NCBI RefSeq assembly: GCF_001273755.1
Contig: NZ_LGYA01000001.1
Span: 2,969,667-3,033,666, forward strand
DNA length: 64,000 nt
DNA from: Peribacillus butanolivorans
GTDB lineage: Bacteria; Bacillota; Bacilli; Bacillales; DSM-1321
Direction: 5' to 3'
Shown in pieces: positions 1 to 10,322 of the stretch (the stretch's first letter is position 1; each line of letters starts with the position of its first letter). The translations under genes were made by a program, and so were the position numbers. Below the pieces are notes generated by a model. That model made no database searches, was not told the origin of the DNA, and saw only the letters and a program-made list of their open reading frames with translations.

Positions 1-369
1 AAGGCCATTTGTTAAGACCGTTACATTTTTATCTTTTAAATAGGGAATCATTTCTGAGATGGTCGTACCTGCATCAAGGTAAATACAATCATTCTTCTCA
101 ACAAATGATGAGCCTAACTTGGCTATACTTTGTTTTTCAACTATTGCTTTATTTTGCTTTTCCATTGTTGAAGGCTCAAGGCCTTTTCTTTGAAGCAATG
201 CAGCTCCGCCATGCACACGCTTCAATGCCTTCATTTCTTCGAGCTGCACTAAATCTCTTCGAATGGTTGATTCTGATGCATGTAACAGATCTACAAGCTC
301 CTGCAACTTAATCGTTCCTTGTTTCTTAAGAAGCGATATGATGAACTGGTGTCTTTCTGTTGTCAACAA
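1..369 (-). CDS. fruR: DeoR/FruR-family transcriptional regulator, N-terminal part (truncated by window edge)
   Basis: The reading frame runs off the left edge, so only the first 123 residues are visible. They begin LLTTERHQFIISLL and contain the DeoR-type winged helix-turn-helix (SESTIRRDLVQLEE), followed by KRVHGGAAL, then the start of the sugar-phosphate sensor fold (YLDAGTTISEM). This matches the FruR repressor of fructose operons best, although other DeoR members share the motifs. The start is a TTG at 367-369 with GGAGGTGG seven bases upstream; a second TTG follows at once. A good promoter and a repeat array lie just upstream. Family is certain; the fructose assignment is inferred from N-terminal similarity only, because the operon partners lie outside the window. 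Confidence 0.8.
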   Translation of the reverse strand, partial: MLTTERHQFIISLLKKQGTIKLQELVDLLHASESTIRRDLVQLEEMKALKRVHGGAALLQRKGLEPSTMEKQNKAIVEKQSIAKLGSSFVEKNDCIYLDAGTTISEMIPYLKDKNVTVLTNGL

Positions 370-396
370 TTCGCCCACCTCCAGTTTAATATCATC

Positions 397-425
397 ATCA
401 TATCTGAAATAGATAGAATAATCAA
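397..425 (-). promoter_or_regulatory. SigA-type promoter of the DeoR/FruR-like gene
   Basis: Read on the minus strand, TTGATT (-35, 420-425) and TATGAT (-10, 397-402) are separated by exactly 17 bases and sit 28 bases before the TTG start. Both boxes match the vegetative consensus well. A cre-like AAACGTTT core (429-438) abuts the -35 box on its upstream side. Confidence 0.7.
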
Positions 426-442
426 TCATAAACGTTTAAATT

Positions 443-491
443 TATTCAAATTCATTCACTTTTCACCATCTAATTCATTCAAAAACATTCA
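443..491 (-). repeat. TGAAT repeat array upstream of the FruR-like promoter (candidate operator)
   Basis: On the minus strand TGAAT occurs at 487-491, 477-481, 454-458 and 444-448. The two members of each pair are 10 bp apart and the pairs are 33 bp apart, so all copies face the same side of the helix. Spaced direct repeats of this kind are typical binding sites of DeoR-family proteins. Autoregulation is inferred from position. Confidence 0.5.
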
Positions 492-630
492 TTTTTTAAA
501 GATTAAAATCAAAATCACTATCTATTTAAGCATTTATAAATTTTTCATTTACCCTTTCAAGAATTTCATTTCCTATTACCTTGATTAGACGGTTCTTCCC
601 TATGAAAATATGTATTTATTTTCCTGTATC

Positions 631-665
631 AAAAAAACCCTCTGTCATGATGACAGAGGGTTTTA
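631..665 (-). terminator. Intrinsic terminator of odhAB
   Basis: Perfect CCCTCTGTCAT/ATGACAGAGGG stem (638-660) flanked by A and T runs, 13 bases after the odhB stop; it could also act on the opposite strand. Confidence 0.85.
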
Positions 666-678
666 ATAATTTTACTTA

Positions 679-1947
679 TTAACCTTGAAGTAAAAGTTGT
701 TCTGGATCTTCAAGCATATCCTTGATTGCTACTAAGAAACCAACTGCTTCTTTTCCATCAACGATACGGTGATCATATGATAATGCAAGATACATCATTG
801 GTCTGTTTTCGATTTGATCTCCAACAGCGATTGGACGTGTCTTAATTGTATGCATCCCTAGGATACCAACTTGTGGCGCATTCAAAATTGGTGTAGATAA
901 AAGGGAACCGAAAGTTCCACCGTTTGTGATAGTAAAAGTACCACCAGATAAATCTGAAAGCCCTAATTTGTTGTTACGCGCTTTAACAGCTAAATCCGAA
1001 ATGTTTTGTTCGATTTCAGCAAAGCTTTTACGGTCAGCGTCTCTTACTACAGGAACAACTAGTCCTTCATCAGTGGATACGGCTACACCGATATCATAGA
1101 AGTTCTTTTTCAGAATATGGTCGCCTTTGATTTCAGCATTCAATAATGGATACTTTTTCAAAGCTCCAATAACAGCTTTAGTAAAGAATGACATAAAACC
1201 AAGTTTAACATCATTAGCTTTAACGAAAGAATCTTTATGACGGCTACGTAATTCCATAACTGCAGAAAGGTCGACTTCGTTGAAAGTTGTAAGCATGGCA
1301 GCTTCAGATTGAACTTGAACTAAACGTTTAGCGATAGTTTGACGACGGCGAGTCATTTTCACTACTTCAATACGGTCATCGTTCACTTCAACAGGAGCAG
1401 CTGCTTGTTTAGCTGCAGGAGCTGCTTGCTTAGGTGCTGCTACAGGTACAGGGGCATTACTTGCTGCTTCTACGTCTTGTACACGTACACGACCTAGTGG
1501 ATCAACAACAGGCACTTGAGTTAAGTCAATTCCTTTTTCCCGAGCCAATTTTCTTGCCGCTGGTGAAGCAATAACTTGCTGAGTTGAAGATGCTTCTTTC
1601 GTTTCTGCTTTTGGAGCTTCTTGTGCAGGAGCCGCTTGTTCCGCTTTAACTGGTTCTGCTTTCACTTCTTCAGTCTTAGGAGCTTCCGCCTTTGGCGCTG
1701 CTGCTGCTGTTCCATTTTCATCAACGATAGCGATAGATTGTCCAACTTGGACTGTATCGCCTTCTTCTGCTAAAAGTTCTGTAAGCGTACCAGTATAATC
1801 TGAAATGATTTCTACGTTTACTTTATCAGTTTCCAGTTCAAGGACATATTCACCTTTTTCAACACGGTCACCGGGTTGTTTTAACCATTGCGCAATAGAT
1901 CCTTCAGAAATTGATTCTGCTAATTCAGGTACTTTTACTTCAGCCAT
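679..1947 (-). CDS. odhB: 2-oxoglutarate dehydrogenase E2, dihydrolipoyl succinyltransferase
   Basis: E2 component of the oxoglutarate dehydrogenase complex. It transfers the succinyl group from E1 to CoA through a swinging lipoyl arm (TCA cycle, cytoplasm). The 422-residue protein has an N-terminal lipoyl domain with the lipoylated Lys42 in [10 protein letters not shown], an Ala/Pro/Glu-rich hinge (about 80-130), a peripheral subunit-binding domain ([15 protein letters not shown]) and a C-terminal acyltransferase domain ending with the catalytic YDHRIVDG motif. The frame opens six codons earlier, but the ATG at 1947 has GGGGGAG at the right distance. It starts one base after the odhA stop, so the two genes are translationally linked. 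Confidence 0.97.
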   Translation of the reverse strand: MAEVKVPELAESISEGSIAQWLKQPGDRVEKGEYVLELETDKVNVEIISDYTGTLTELLAEEGDTVQVGQSIAIVDENGTAAAAPKAEAPKTEEVKAEPVKAEQAAPAQEAPKAETKEASSTQQVIASPAARKLAREKGIDLTQVPVVDPLGRVRVQDVEAASNAPVPVAAPKQAAPAAKQAAAPVEVNDDRIEVVKMTRRRQTIAKRLVQVQSEAAMLTTFNEVDLSAVMELRSRHKDSFVKANDVKLGFMSFFTKAVIGALKKYPLLNAEIKGDHILKKNFYDIGVAVSTDEGLVVPVVRDADRKSFAEIEQNISDLAVKARNNKLGLSDLSGGTFTITNGGTFGSLLSTPILNAPQVGILGMHTIKTRPIAVGDQIENRPMMYLALSYDHRIVDGKEAVGFLVAIKDMLEDPEQLLLQG

Positions 1948-1948
1948 T

Positions 1949-4801
1949 TTATTTCTCCCCCTCATTATTGCGTGTTATTGCTTGAGTCATAATCCGTTGT
2001 TGTTCGTTTTTATGGACTAGTGGATCTCCCTCAGCCGGACTGGATCTGCGTTTTCTGCCGATATATGTTACAGAAAGGTTACCTGGTGCCGCTGCATTTA
2101 AGCGAGGTTCAACAAATGTCCAAGCTCCCATGTTTTTCGGTTCTTCTTGTGCCCAGAAGATTTCTTTTAGGTTCGTATATTTTTTCAATGCTTCTTGAAC
2201 GCCAGTGAACGGGAATGGATAAATCTCTTCGATACTGATGATTTGCAACCAATCCGTATTTTTTTCAGCTGCTGCTTTTTCACGAAGTTCAACAACCAAT
2301 TTACCTGTTGCAAAAACAATGCGCTCTACTGCTTTTGGTTTTTTGCCCAATGCTTTTGTTTCTACGAATGATTCAAAACTACCTACACTGAATTCTTCAG
2401 CTGTAGAAGCCATCACCTGATTACGAAGCATACTCTTCGGTGTCATGATGACAAGTGGACGTACTTGCTCTTGTTCCAGTATTTTAGCTTGTCTTCTAAG
2501 GATATGGAAGTATTGAGCTGCCGAACTTAAGTTAGCAACTGTCCAGTTGTTTTCAGCTGCTAATTGAAGGAAACGTTCTAAGCGGGCACTTGAATGCTCT
2601 GGTCCTTGTCCTTCATATCCGTGTGGAAGCAGCATAACAAGACCTGATCTTTGACCCCATTTTGCACGGCCTGCCGCGATAAATTGGTCAAAGATTACTT
2701 GTGCTGTATTTGCAAAGTCACCGAATTGACCTTCCCAAAGAACAAGTGTTTCAGGTGCGAATACATTATAACCATATTCATACGCTAGAACTGCTGTTTC
2801 AGTAAGCGGGCTGTTATGAACAGCGAATGAAGCTTTAGCAGTTTCAAGTGTGTGAAGTGGTGAATATGTTTTTCCATTAACACTGTCATGCAACATAATG
2901 TTACGCTGTGCGAATGTTCCACGCTCTGAATCTTGTCCAGTTAGACGAATTGGAGTACCGTCATTCAAAATGGATGCAAATGCAAGTGTTTCAGCATGCG
3001 CCCAGTCAATTTTACCGTCATCTCCAAATGAATCTAAGCGACGTGATAAGATTTTCCCTAATTTTTTATTAGGTGTAAATCCTTCTGGCCATTTAACAAG
3101 TTCTTCATTAATTGAAACAAGTTCTCCTTTTGATACAGCTGTTTCAATAGTAGGAAGTCCTTTTTCAATAATGCCCGGCGGGTTACATTCTTTAGTAGCT
3201 TCTGGTTTATTTCCAGAAATTCTCGCATAAGCATCTGCCAGTTTTGTATCTACTTGCTCTGCCACTGTTTTAACTTCATCCTCTGTGAACTCGCCAGATT
3301 GAATAAGTTTATTAGCATAAAGTTCTTTAACTGTTGGATGCTTATGAATCAATGCATACATTTCAGGTTGAGTAACCAATGGCTCATCCATTTCATTATG
3401 ACCGAAACGTCTGTAACCGATTAAATCGATCAAGAAATCTTTATTATATTTTTCGCGATATTGGTTAGCAAGGTTTACTGCAGCCATACATGCTTCTGGA
3501 TCGTCAGCATTCACATGCACGATAGGCACTTCAAAGCCTTTAGCCAAATCACTAGCATATTTAGTTGAGCGTGAATCTTCACTTTCCGTTGTAAAACCAA
3601 TCATGTTATTAGCGATGATATGAATAGCTCCGCCAACTTGGTAACCGCGCAGACGGCTTAAGTTAAACGTTTCCGGTACAATTCCTTCACCAGGGAATGC
3701 TGCATCACCATGAATCAGGATTGCAAGTGATTTTGAAATATCTTGAACCGGGAAGCCTTTTTCTGTACGGTCTTCTTGGGCCGCACGAGAATACCCTTCC
3801 ACGATTGGACCAACTACTTCCAAGTGACTTGGGTTATTCGCAAGAGTAATTCTTGCTTTTTGTATATTTGCTTTAGTAATTTGTTTATCCAGACCTAAAT
3901 GGTATTTAACATCTCCTGTCCATCCGTAATTAATGCCAGTTGAACCTTCGGAAGGAACTAAATCTTTATTAGGTGAATGTTGGAATTCTGAAAAAATAAC
4001 CTCATATGGTTTTCCTAGAACATGTGCAAGTACATTTAAACGTCCTCGGTGAGCCATCGCAATATTTACATTTCCAGTTCCATTTTGAACAGTCTGTGAA
4101 ATCATTTCATCTAAAATCGGTACTAAAGTATCTAGTCCTTCAATAGAGAAACGTTTTTGCCCTACATATGTGCGATGAAGGAATTTTTCGAACCCTTCAA
4201 CTTCATTCAAGCGTTTAAGTAATAATGCCTTTTTCTCTTTAGCCACTTCCGGGAACATGTTTCCGGATTCGACCATATCAGTAAGCCATTGCTTTTCGTC
4301 CAGGTCATTAACATGGTGAAATTCAAAGGCTATCGTTTTTGTATAAAGTTGTTTTAGGTATTGTACGGCTTCGTATCCGTCTTTCACATCATTAGGTGAT
4401 TCGGGACAAATAAAGTCAGCCGGGATTTTTCTTAAATCATCTGCAGTCAACCCATATTTTTCGAAGTGAATTTGTTCCGTGTCTAATGCTTCTTCTTTTA
4501 AAGGATAAATATTTGCAGCTAGATGTCCATATGCACGGATATTTTCCGCTAATTTTACTGCAGACATTATTTTCTTCATAGGAAGAACTTCTCCAGTTTG
4601 TACAGTTGGTGCATTTCCGATAGTTACTTCAGCCGATACATCAAATGAAGGAGGACCTGATACTTCAAAAAAGTTTCTCAGTTCCGGATCTACTTCTTCC
4701 GGATTGGCTTGAAATAGATCGTATTGCTCCATGACATACCCAAGGTTTGGACCTGAAAAAGTTTTCCATGGGTCGTATGCCTTAGCGTCCTTGATGGTCA
4801 T
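1949..4801 (-). CDS. odhA: 2-oxoglutarate dehydrogenase E1 component
   Basis: Thiamine-diphosphate enzyme that decarboxylates 2-oxoglutarate and succinylates the lipoyl group of OdhB. The 950-residue length is normal for the family. Visible motifs include the N-terminal [14 protein letters not shown] segment, [14 protein letters not shown], the TPP/Mg region [10 protein letters not shown] and the transketolase-like C-terminal half ([20 protein letters not shown]). The frame is open 35 codons further upstream. The ATG at 4801 is preferred because it is preceded by GGGGGT and gives the family's usual N-terminus. First gene of the odhAB operon. Confidence 0.97.
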   Translation of the reverse strand: MTIKDAKAYDPWKTFSGPNLGYVMEQYDLFQANPEEVDPELRNFFEVSGPPSFDVSAEVTIGNAPTVQTGEVLPMKKIMSAVKLAENIRAYGHLAANIYPLKEEALDTEQIHFEKYGLTADDLRKIPADFICPESPNDVKDGYEAVQYLKQLYTKTIAFEFHHVNDLDEKQWLTDMVESGNMFPEVAKEKKALLLKRLNEVEGFEKFLHRTYVGQKRFSIEGLDTLVPILDEMISQTVQNGTGNVNIAMAHRGRLNVLAHVLGKPYEVIFSEFQHSPNKDLVPSEGSTGINYGWTGDVKYHLGLDKQITKANIQKARITLANNPSHLEVVGPIVEGYSRAAQEDRTEKGFPVQDISKSLAILIHGDAAFPGEGIVPETFNLSRLRGYQVGGAIHIIANNMIGFTTESEDSRSTKYASDLAKGFEVPIVHVNADDPEACMAAVNLANQYREKYNKDFLIDLIGYRRFGHNEMDEPLVTQPEMYALIHKHPTVKELYANKLIQSGEFTEDEVKTVAEQVDTKLADAYARISGNKPEATKECNPPGIIEKGLPTIETAVSKGELVSINEELVKWPEGFTPNKKLGKILSRRLDSFGDDGKIDWAHAETLAFASILNDGTPIRLTGQDSERGTFAQRNIMLHDSVNGKTYSPLHTLETAKASFAVHNSPLTETAVLAYEYGYNVFAPETLVLWEGQFGDFANTAQVIFDQFIAAGRAKWGQRSGLVMLLPHGYEGQGPEHSSARLERFLQLAAENNWTVANLSSAAQYFHILRRQAKILEQEQVRPLVIMTPKSMLRNQVMASTAEEFSVGSFESFVETKALGKKPKAVERIVFATGKLVVELREKAAAEKNTDWLQIISIEEIYPFPFTGVQEALKKYTNLKEIFWAQEEPKNMGAWTFVEPRLNAAAPGNLSVTYIGRKRRSSPAEGDPLVHKNEQQRIMTQAITRNNEGEK

Positions 4802-4937
4802 TTTGTAAACCCCCAAATTTTTCTCATAATTTTTTTCATTGCGTTTTATCCATCCCCAAATTCTTACTTCTAAATTTTCCCCAAATATATGATATATAAT
4901 AAACAAATTTGGTTATTGAATAATAAAATTTTTAAGG

Positions 4938-4951
4938 ATAAAACGTTTTCA
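4938..4951 (-). promoter_or_regulatory. Probable CcpA-binding cre site upstream of odhA
   Basis: The minus strand reads TGAAAACGTTTTAT, twelve of fourteen positions of the palindromic cre consensus TGAAAACGTTTTCA. It sits 137-150 bases upstream of the odhA start. The surrounding 4802-5163 stretch is otherwise an AT-rich intergenic region in which no gene was seen. Confidence 0.5.
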
Positions 4952-5163
4952 GATGTTATATTAACATGTTTTTGTCGAAATATCCAAAGGTTAAAACACT
5001 TTATTCACCCTTTTTGAAACTATTTTTCTGCTTAATTCGTCATATTACGCCTTTAACAGACTTTATTGCTCATTTAAGTCCTTTTTCGCTAAAAAAAGAT
5101 TTTTGTATTTTTGCATTTTGATTATCACCAGGTATATCTTACCATACCAAAAACCCTTTAAAA

Positions 5164-5934
5164 TCAGTCAAACTGCCAAGCTGTTAAACTCAGATTCCCA
5201 TATTGAAAAGTCCGGTGTAACAGCTTTGGCTTTTTGTTGTCATCTCCTGATCCCATGGCGATGACTAATGGAATAAAATGCTCTTTTGTAGGTACAGCAT
5301 CTTTACTATAAGGAGCCATTTGCTCATAGTTAACCAAAGTCTCCATATCCCAATTCATGATCTTTTCTTCTACCCACTCCTCAAAACTGATTGCCCATCC
5401 CTCTGCCACATGCATATCTTCCTGAATATGGTTAAAGTTATGGACAATTCCACCGCTCCCGATAATAAGGACATTACTTTTCTTAAGATCCCCCAATACT
5501 TTGCCGATCTCATATTGCTTCGCAAATGGAAGATCAGGACTAATAGACAATGATACGATAGGGATATCGGCTTCAGGGTACATAATATGCAAAAGTCCCC
5601 ATGCCCCGTGATCGAGCGGACGCCTATCATCTAGTTCCCCTAATACACCTATTTTTGACAATAAGGTTAATATTTTATCGGATAGCTCTAGACATCCCGA
5701 AGCGGGATATGTCACCTGATATATTTCTTCAGGAAAACCGGCAAAATCATAAATAACTTCATGTTTACTGACTGCTGAAATCAACTGCTCCTTACTTTCC
5801 CAATGTGCTGACAGGATAACGATTGCAGTTGGTTTATTCATAACTTTCATATATTCCTTTAAAAAAGAAGTGTAGCTGTTTTTTTCCAATGCTAATAGAG
5901 GTGTTCCATGTGATAAAAACAATGATGGCATCAT
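5164..5934 (-). CDS. Class III extradiol ring-cleavage dioxygenase (LigB/DODA-type)
   Basis: Predicted soluble non-haem metal dioxygenase of the LigB superfamily, the DODA/YgiD group. It starts MMPSLFLSHGTPLLAL, with the conserved metal-ligand His in SHGTP. Further conserved histidines lie in SAHWESKEQLIS, LDHGAWGLL and SGGIVHNF. The length of about 256 residues is normal. The frame is open 26 codons upstream, but tandem ATGs at 5934/5931 follow an AAAGGA element and give the canonical N-terminus. The TGA of the upstream deacetylase overlaps the longer frame, so co-transcription is likely. The physiological substrate (catechol, DOPA or other) cannot be read from the sequence. Confidence 0.88.
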   Translation of the reverse strand: MMPSLFLSHGTPLLALEKNSYTSFLKEYMKVMNKPTAIVILSAHWESKEQLISAVSKHEVIYDFAGFPEEIYQVTYPASGCLELSDKILTLLSKIGVLGELDDRRPLDHGAWGLLHIMYPEADIPIVSLSISPDLPFAKQYEIGKVLGDLKKSNVLIIGSGGIVHNFNHIQEDMHVAEGWAISFEEWVEEKIMNWDMETLVNYEQMAPYSKDAVPTKEHFIPLVIAMGSGDDNKKPKLLHRTFQYGNLSLTAWQFD

Positions 5935-6008
5935 AGAAACGATATATCCTTTCCCATGTATTCTCTTATCCCTATACCTTAATTTACTATATATAAACAC
6001 TGAGTTCA

Positions 6009-6773
6009 TCATTTAAATTGTATTTTAGGAGTTGTCTCATCTATCGTATCAAAGGTATACCCTTCTCTTTTTAGGTTTTCTATAATATCCGGCAATGCTT
6101 TTACCGTATTTTTCATACTATTGATATCATGTAATAAGATATTAACATGCTTTTGATCTTTCAATCCTCTTTTCACAGAGGTAATGATTTGTTGCTCACT
6201 TATCGAAGGACTGATGCCATCTGTTGAATCGATGTTCCAATCAAAGTAAATATAACCTTTTTCTGATAATTGTTGAAGGATTCCATTAATGATTGGTTTA
6301 GTTGAAACCTGATGTCTAAGATGATTATTTGAACCACCCGGTATACGTACAATACGGCTCTTTACCCCATACTCTTTTTCAAGCATGGTTTCAAGCCTAT
6401 TCAGATCTTGAAAGAAACTTTCTGTTGACCGATAAACAATAGAATATTCATGTGTATAGGAATGGAGGGCGATTTCATGACCCCGGGAAATCATTTCTTT
6501 ATAGCATTGTTTTGCGTAAGGTTCTTCATTACCTTTTACAAAAAAGGTAGCTTTAACATGATATCGATCTAATATATCTAAAATATCCATCGTATTCGTA
6601 GACGGTCCATCATCGAATGTCAAATATGCAATTTTCTGATCTTCTTTACTTTTTACAAGCGGTGTTATTTCTTCCGGAATTGTTGCGTGTACTTGAACTG
6701 GCGGTTCACCTGTTATAACCAAGATAATAAAAGCACCCATTATGTAAAGATATAGTCGGAATAGACTCCTCAT
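6009..6773 (-). CDS. Polysaccharide deacetylase (carbohydrate esterase 4), secreted or membrane-anchored
   Basis: NodB-homology deacetylase acting on cell-wall or chitin-like polysaccharide. A hydrophobic N-terminal segment (about residues 4-24) should export or anchor it. Catalytic motifs follow in order: TFDDGPS (base Asp and metal Asp), HSYTHEY (metal His pair), RIPGGSNN, DWNIDSTDG and LLHDI. The annotated start is the ATG at 6773, with AAGGGGA nine bases upstream; a longer TTG start at 6800 lacks a site. The exact substrate is unknown. It lies upstream of the dioxygenase gene, but no functional link is evident. Confidence 0.9.
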   Translation of the reverse strand: MRSLFRLYLYIMGAFIILVITGEPPVQVHATIPEEITPLVKSKEDQKIAYLTFDDGPSTNTMDILDILDRYHVKATFFVKGNEEPYAKQCYKEMISRGHEIALHSYTHEYSIVYRSTESFFQDLNRLETMLEKEYGVKSRIVRIPGGSNNHLRHQVSTKPIINGILQQLSEKGYIYFDWNIDSTDGISPSISEQQIITSVKRGLKDQKHVNILLHDINSMKNTVKALPDIIENLKREGYTFDTIDETTPKIQFK

Positions 6774-6837
6774 ATAGTTGTATCCCCTTCCTTTTGACAA
6801 TTAAGGTGTACTAATTCAGGGGTTTCATGCGCAATAA

Positions 6838-6862
6838 GACAGCGGTAAAAAATACCGCTGTC
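6838..6862 (-). terminator. Terminator-like hairpin after metH
   Basis: Perfect GACAGCGGTA/TACCGCTGTC stem ten bases past the metH stop; the U tract is short, so efficiency is uncertain. Confidence 0.6.
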
Positions 6863-6872
6863 TCCTCACTGC

Positions 6873-9800
6873 TTATCGATCGACATTAAAGTAACGCGCT
6901 TCAGGATGAGCAAATACAATAGCTGAAACAGAAGCCTCTGGTTCCATCATGAATCCTTCAGTCAATTCTACTCCAATATCCTGCGGTTGTAACAAACGGA
7001 ATAGCTTTTCTTGGTCTTCCAGATTTGGACAAGCTGGATAACCAAATGAAAACCTTTGACCGGTATACTTGGCTGCGAACCGCTCTTTCATTGACATTTC
7101 TATAGGATCGCTTATACCCAGGTCATCTCGCATCAATTGGTGGATTCTTTCTGCAAATCCTTCTGCAGTTTCAAGAGCCAGTGATTGAAGAGCATGGTTT
7201 TTCAAGAAATCACCTTCAAGTTTTAGTTGTTCTGCCCATTTTCTGATACCTCTACCAGCTGTAACGAGGAAGAAACCAACATAATCCATTTCCCCGGAAG
7301 AAACCGGCTTCGCAAAATCCGCCAAACAAAGGTGTGGACTTGTATCTTGTCTAGGAAAATCAAATGTTTCCAATACTTCCTGATGATTATCCGGATTATA
7401 AATGAATAACTGGTCTCCATCACTTTGAGCAGGGAAAAATTGATAAATAGCATTTAACCCGTAGTCTGGTTCTGCCTTTAAGAATTCAATCAGCTCATCA
7501 ACCAAATCATTCAGTTGAATTGCTTTTTCATTCCCTTGCTTCACCAGCTCAGCAACTTTACCTTTTAATCCCAAATGATGACCAATTAACATTTGCCTAT
7601 TAATATATGGTTGGATGACATCTAATGGATAATTTTTCAAAACATGTCTTTTGATGTCACGCGGTTTTTGAACCGGGACATTGCTTAACGGAGCTGCTGG
7701 TGTTTGCTTGCGAACTGGTTTTTCCATGGTTGCTGCAATTGCCGCATTGGCTTTCGATTTTTCCCGTTTTGCAACTAACTCCTCTAAGTAGACAACCTTT
7801 TTATTGGAATCATGTAAAATATTCGTGACAGCTAATCCATCCATAGCATCTTTGGAATATAAAACAGGACCGCCATATTCTGGTGAAATTTTGAAATCAG
7901 TAAATTTACGGGATAATGCTGCTCCCCCCACTAATATTGGAGTATCAATCCCTGCCTGTTTTAAATCCTGGGCAGTTAAAACCATTTGCTGTGCTGATTT
8001 TACAAGTAATCCAGACAGGCCTATGATAGTAGGCTCATGTTTTCGGACCTCTTCAATAATTTGTTGTGGTGCGACTTTAATTCCAAGGTCAATGACTTCA
8101 TAGCCATTATTGGAAAGAATGATATCCACCAGGTTTTTACCAATATCATGTACGTCACCCTTGACAGTCGCTAAAAGGATCTTACCTTTCTTAGCACTGT
8201 CTTCAGCATTTTCCATGAGTGGTTCAAGATGTGAGACAGCTGCCTTCATCGCCTCAGCACTTTGAAGTACTTCCGCGACAATGAGCTGATTATCATTAAA
8301 TAACCTACCCACTTCACTCATCCCATCCATCAATGGTCCATTGATGATTTCTAATGGAGCGTCACCACGCTCGATTGCTTTATTTAAATCTTCAATTAAG
8401 CCTTCTTTCGTTCCCTCAATAATATAGTTCCCTAAACGTTCGTTTAACGGAAGGATAACACCATTATCTTTCTTCTCCGCTTTTTTTCCACGATAAAATT
8501 CAGTGAAGATGGCTAATGTTTCAGTAGAGGTATTAAACAGGAGTGCTTCGGCCAGTTTCACTTCCTCTTCCGGTATCAAAGCAAATCGTTCAAGTTTTTC
8601 CGTATTCACAATTGCGTAGTCAAGACCAGCCTTTGTACAGTGATATAAGAAAACGGCATTTAGAATTTCCCTTCCGCGTGCTGGGAGGCCGAACGACACA
8701 TTTGAAATTCCAAGAATCGTTAAGCATTCCGGGAATTTCTCTTTGATTGCCTTAATTCCTTTAACCGTTTCTAAAGCAGAGCCTATATATTGCTCATCTC
8801 CCGTACCTACAGGGAAAACAAGCGGATCAAAAATGAGGTCGCTTTCGTTTAGGCCATATTTATTTACTAGCAAGTCCACAGAGCGGGTAGCCACTTCAAT
8901 TTTCCGTTCAGCATCAACGGCCATTCCAATCTCGTCAATTGTTCCTACCACAACGGCAGCACCGTATTGATGAACGAGTGGAACAATTTTTTCAAAGCGC
9001 TCTTCACCATCTTCAAGGTTGATAGAATTAATAATTGACTTTCCTTGAGAATGCTTTAAAGCCTGTTCAAGAACGGCTTCATCTGTAGTATCAATGACTA
9101 ATGGTACTTTCACTTTTTTGACAACTTCTTCAACGAATTCCTTCATATCACCTAGCTCATCACCATCAGGATCAGCAAGACAAATATCAATGACATGGGC
9201 GCCTTTCTTCACCTGAGCACGAGCAATTTCGGCAGCTGGCTCATAATGCTTCCCACGAATTAACTCCTTGAATTTACGAGATCCGATGACGTTCGTTCTC
9301 TCACCGACGAACAAGGGACGCATTGAATCATCATAAATAAGTGGCTCAATTCCTGATACGGCATGGCCATGTGCTGATTCCTTCATTTCACGGGGCTGTA
9401 CGCCTTCTAGAACCTTAGAAAGCTCTTTAATATGTTCTGGTGTTGTTCCACAGCAGCCCCCAATGATATTGACCCAGCCTTTTGCTGCAAATTGCTTCAT
9501 TTTCTCTGCAAGGGAAGTCGGGGATTCATGATAATGACCTTCTTCATCAGGTAGGCCTGCATTCGGATAACAGCTAATGGCACTGTTTGATATATCTGCA
9601 AGTGTCCGAATATGGTCTATCATGAACTCTGGTCCTGTCGCACAGTTCAAACCAACAGCCACAGGCTTCATATGTTCCACTGATAAATAGAACGCTTCAA
9701 TGGACTGACCGGCTAGGGTCGTACCCATCGGTTCGATTGTACCTGAAATGATGACAGGCACTTCTTTCCCTGTTTTAGCAAAGGCCGCTTTTATTCCAGA

Positions 9801-10322
9801 AAAGGCAGCCTTAACATTAAGCATATCCTGACAGGTTTCTACTAACAACAGGTCCACACCACCGTCTAATAGACCGAGTGCCTGTTCTTCATAAGAATCG
9901 GTTAAAATATCAAATGTGGTTCCTCCTGTAACAGAAAGTGTTTTTGTTGTTGGTCCCATTGAACCAGCAACATATCTTGGCCATTTATCATTTGAATATT
10001 TTTCACAAGCTTTCACGGCAAGTTCAGCTGAAATTTTATTAAGCTTATAAGCAATCGTACTTATTTGGTATTCCTCAAGAACGATGCTCGTGGCTCCGAA
10101 GGTATTTGTTTCAATAATATCTGCACCTGCTGCTAAATATTTTTCATGGATGGTTTGGATGATTTCAGGTTGCGTCAGTGATAAATATTCATTACACCCC
10201 TCGAATTGTTCTCCCCCAAAATCCTTTACTGTTAAATTCTCAGCTTGTAGCATGGTTCCCATTGCACCATCAAGAAGGAGAATCTTAGACTTTAACTGTT
10301 CTTGAATCGCTTTTTTATTCAT
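6873..10322 (-). CDS. metH: Cobalamin-dependent methionine synthase
   Basis: Transfers a methyl group from methyl-THF via cobalamin to homocysteine, giving methionine. The 1149-residue protein has the normal four modules. The homocysteine-binding barrel (about 1-310) carries zinc ligands Cys227 (GLNCATG) and Cys290/Cys291 (GGCCGTTP). The pterin-binding barrel starts near [14 protein letters not shown]. The B12 domain has the cobalt-coordinating GDVHDIG. The C-terminal reactivation domain ends in [13 protein letters not shown]. The ATG at 10322 has AGAGGTGG upstream and overlaps the end of yitJ by eight bases. The operon is read through the S-box upstream of yitJ; no B12 riboswitch was seen. 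Confidence 0.97.
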   Translation of the reverse strand: MNKKAIQEQLKSKILLLDGAMGTMLQAENLTVKDFGGEQFEGCNEYLSLTQPEIIQTIHEKYLAAGADIIETNTFGATSIVLEEYQISTIAYKLNKISAELAVKACEKYSNDKWPRYVAGSMGPTTKTLSVTGGTTFDILTDSYEEQALGLLDGGVDLLLVETCQDMLNVKAAFSGIKAAFAKTGKEVPVIISGTIEPMGTTLAGQSIEAFYLSVEHMKPVAVGLNCATGPEFMIDHIRTLADISNSAISCYPNAGLPDEEGHYHESPTSLAEKMKQFAAKGWVNIIGGCCGTTPEHIKELSKVLEGVQPREMKESAHGHAVSGIEPLIYDDSMRPLFVGERTNVIGSRKFKELIRGKHYEPAAEIARAQVKKGAHVIDICLADPDGDELGDMKEFVEEVVKKVKVPLVIDTTDEAVLEQALKHSQGKSIINSINLEDGEERFEKIVPLVHQYGAAVVVGTIDEIGMAVDAERKIEVATRSVDLLVNKYGLNESDLIFDPLVFPVGTGDEQYIGSALETVKGIKAIKEKFPECLTILGISNVSFGLPARGREILNAVFLYHCTKAGLDYAIVNTEKLERFALIPEEEVKLAEALLFNTSTETLAIFTEFYRGKKAEKKDNGVILPLNERLGNYIIEGTKEGLIEDLNKAIERGDAPLEIINGPLMDGMSEVGRLFNDNQLIVAEVLQSAEAMKAAVSHLEPLMENAEDSAKKGKILLATVKGDVHDIGKNLVDIILSNNGYEVIDLGIKVAPQQIIEEVRKHEPTIIGLSGLLVKSAQQMVLTAQDLKQAGIDTPILVGGAALSRKFTDFKISPEYGGPVLYSKDAMDGLAVTNILHDSNKKVVYLEELVAKREKSKANAAIAATMEKPVRKQTPAAPLSNVPVQKPRDIKRHVLKNYPLDVIQPYINRQMLIGHHLGLKGKVAELVKQGNEKAIQLNDLVDELIEFLKAEPDYGLNAIYQFFPAQSDGDQLFIYNPDNHQEVLETFDFPRQDTSPHLCLADFAKPVSSGEMDYVGFFLVTAGRGIRKWAEQLKLEGDFLKNHALQSLALETAEGFAERIHQLMRDDLGISDPIEMSMKERFAAKYTGQRFSFGYPACPNLEDQEKLFRLLQPQDIGVELTEGFMMEPEASVSAIVFAHPEARYFNVDR

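Noticed and set aside
319..588. 89-codon frame in the FruR-like promoter region
   Set aside because: It runs through the regulator start, its promoter and the repeat array; the Ile/Phe/Lys-rich translation is that of AT-rich non-coding DNA.
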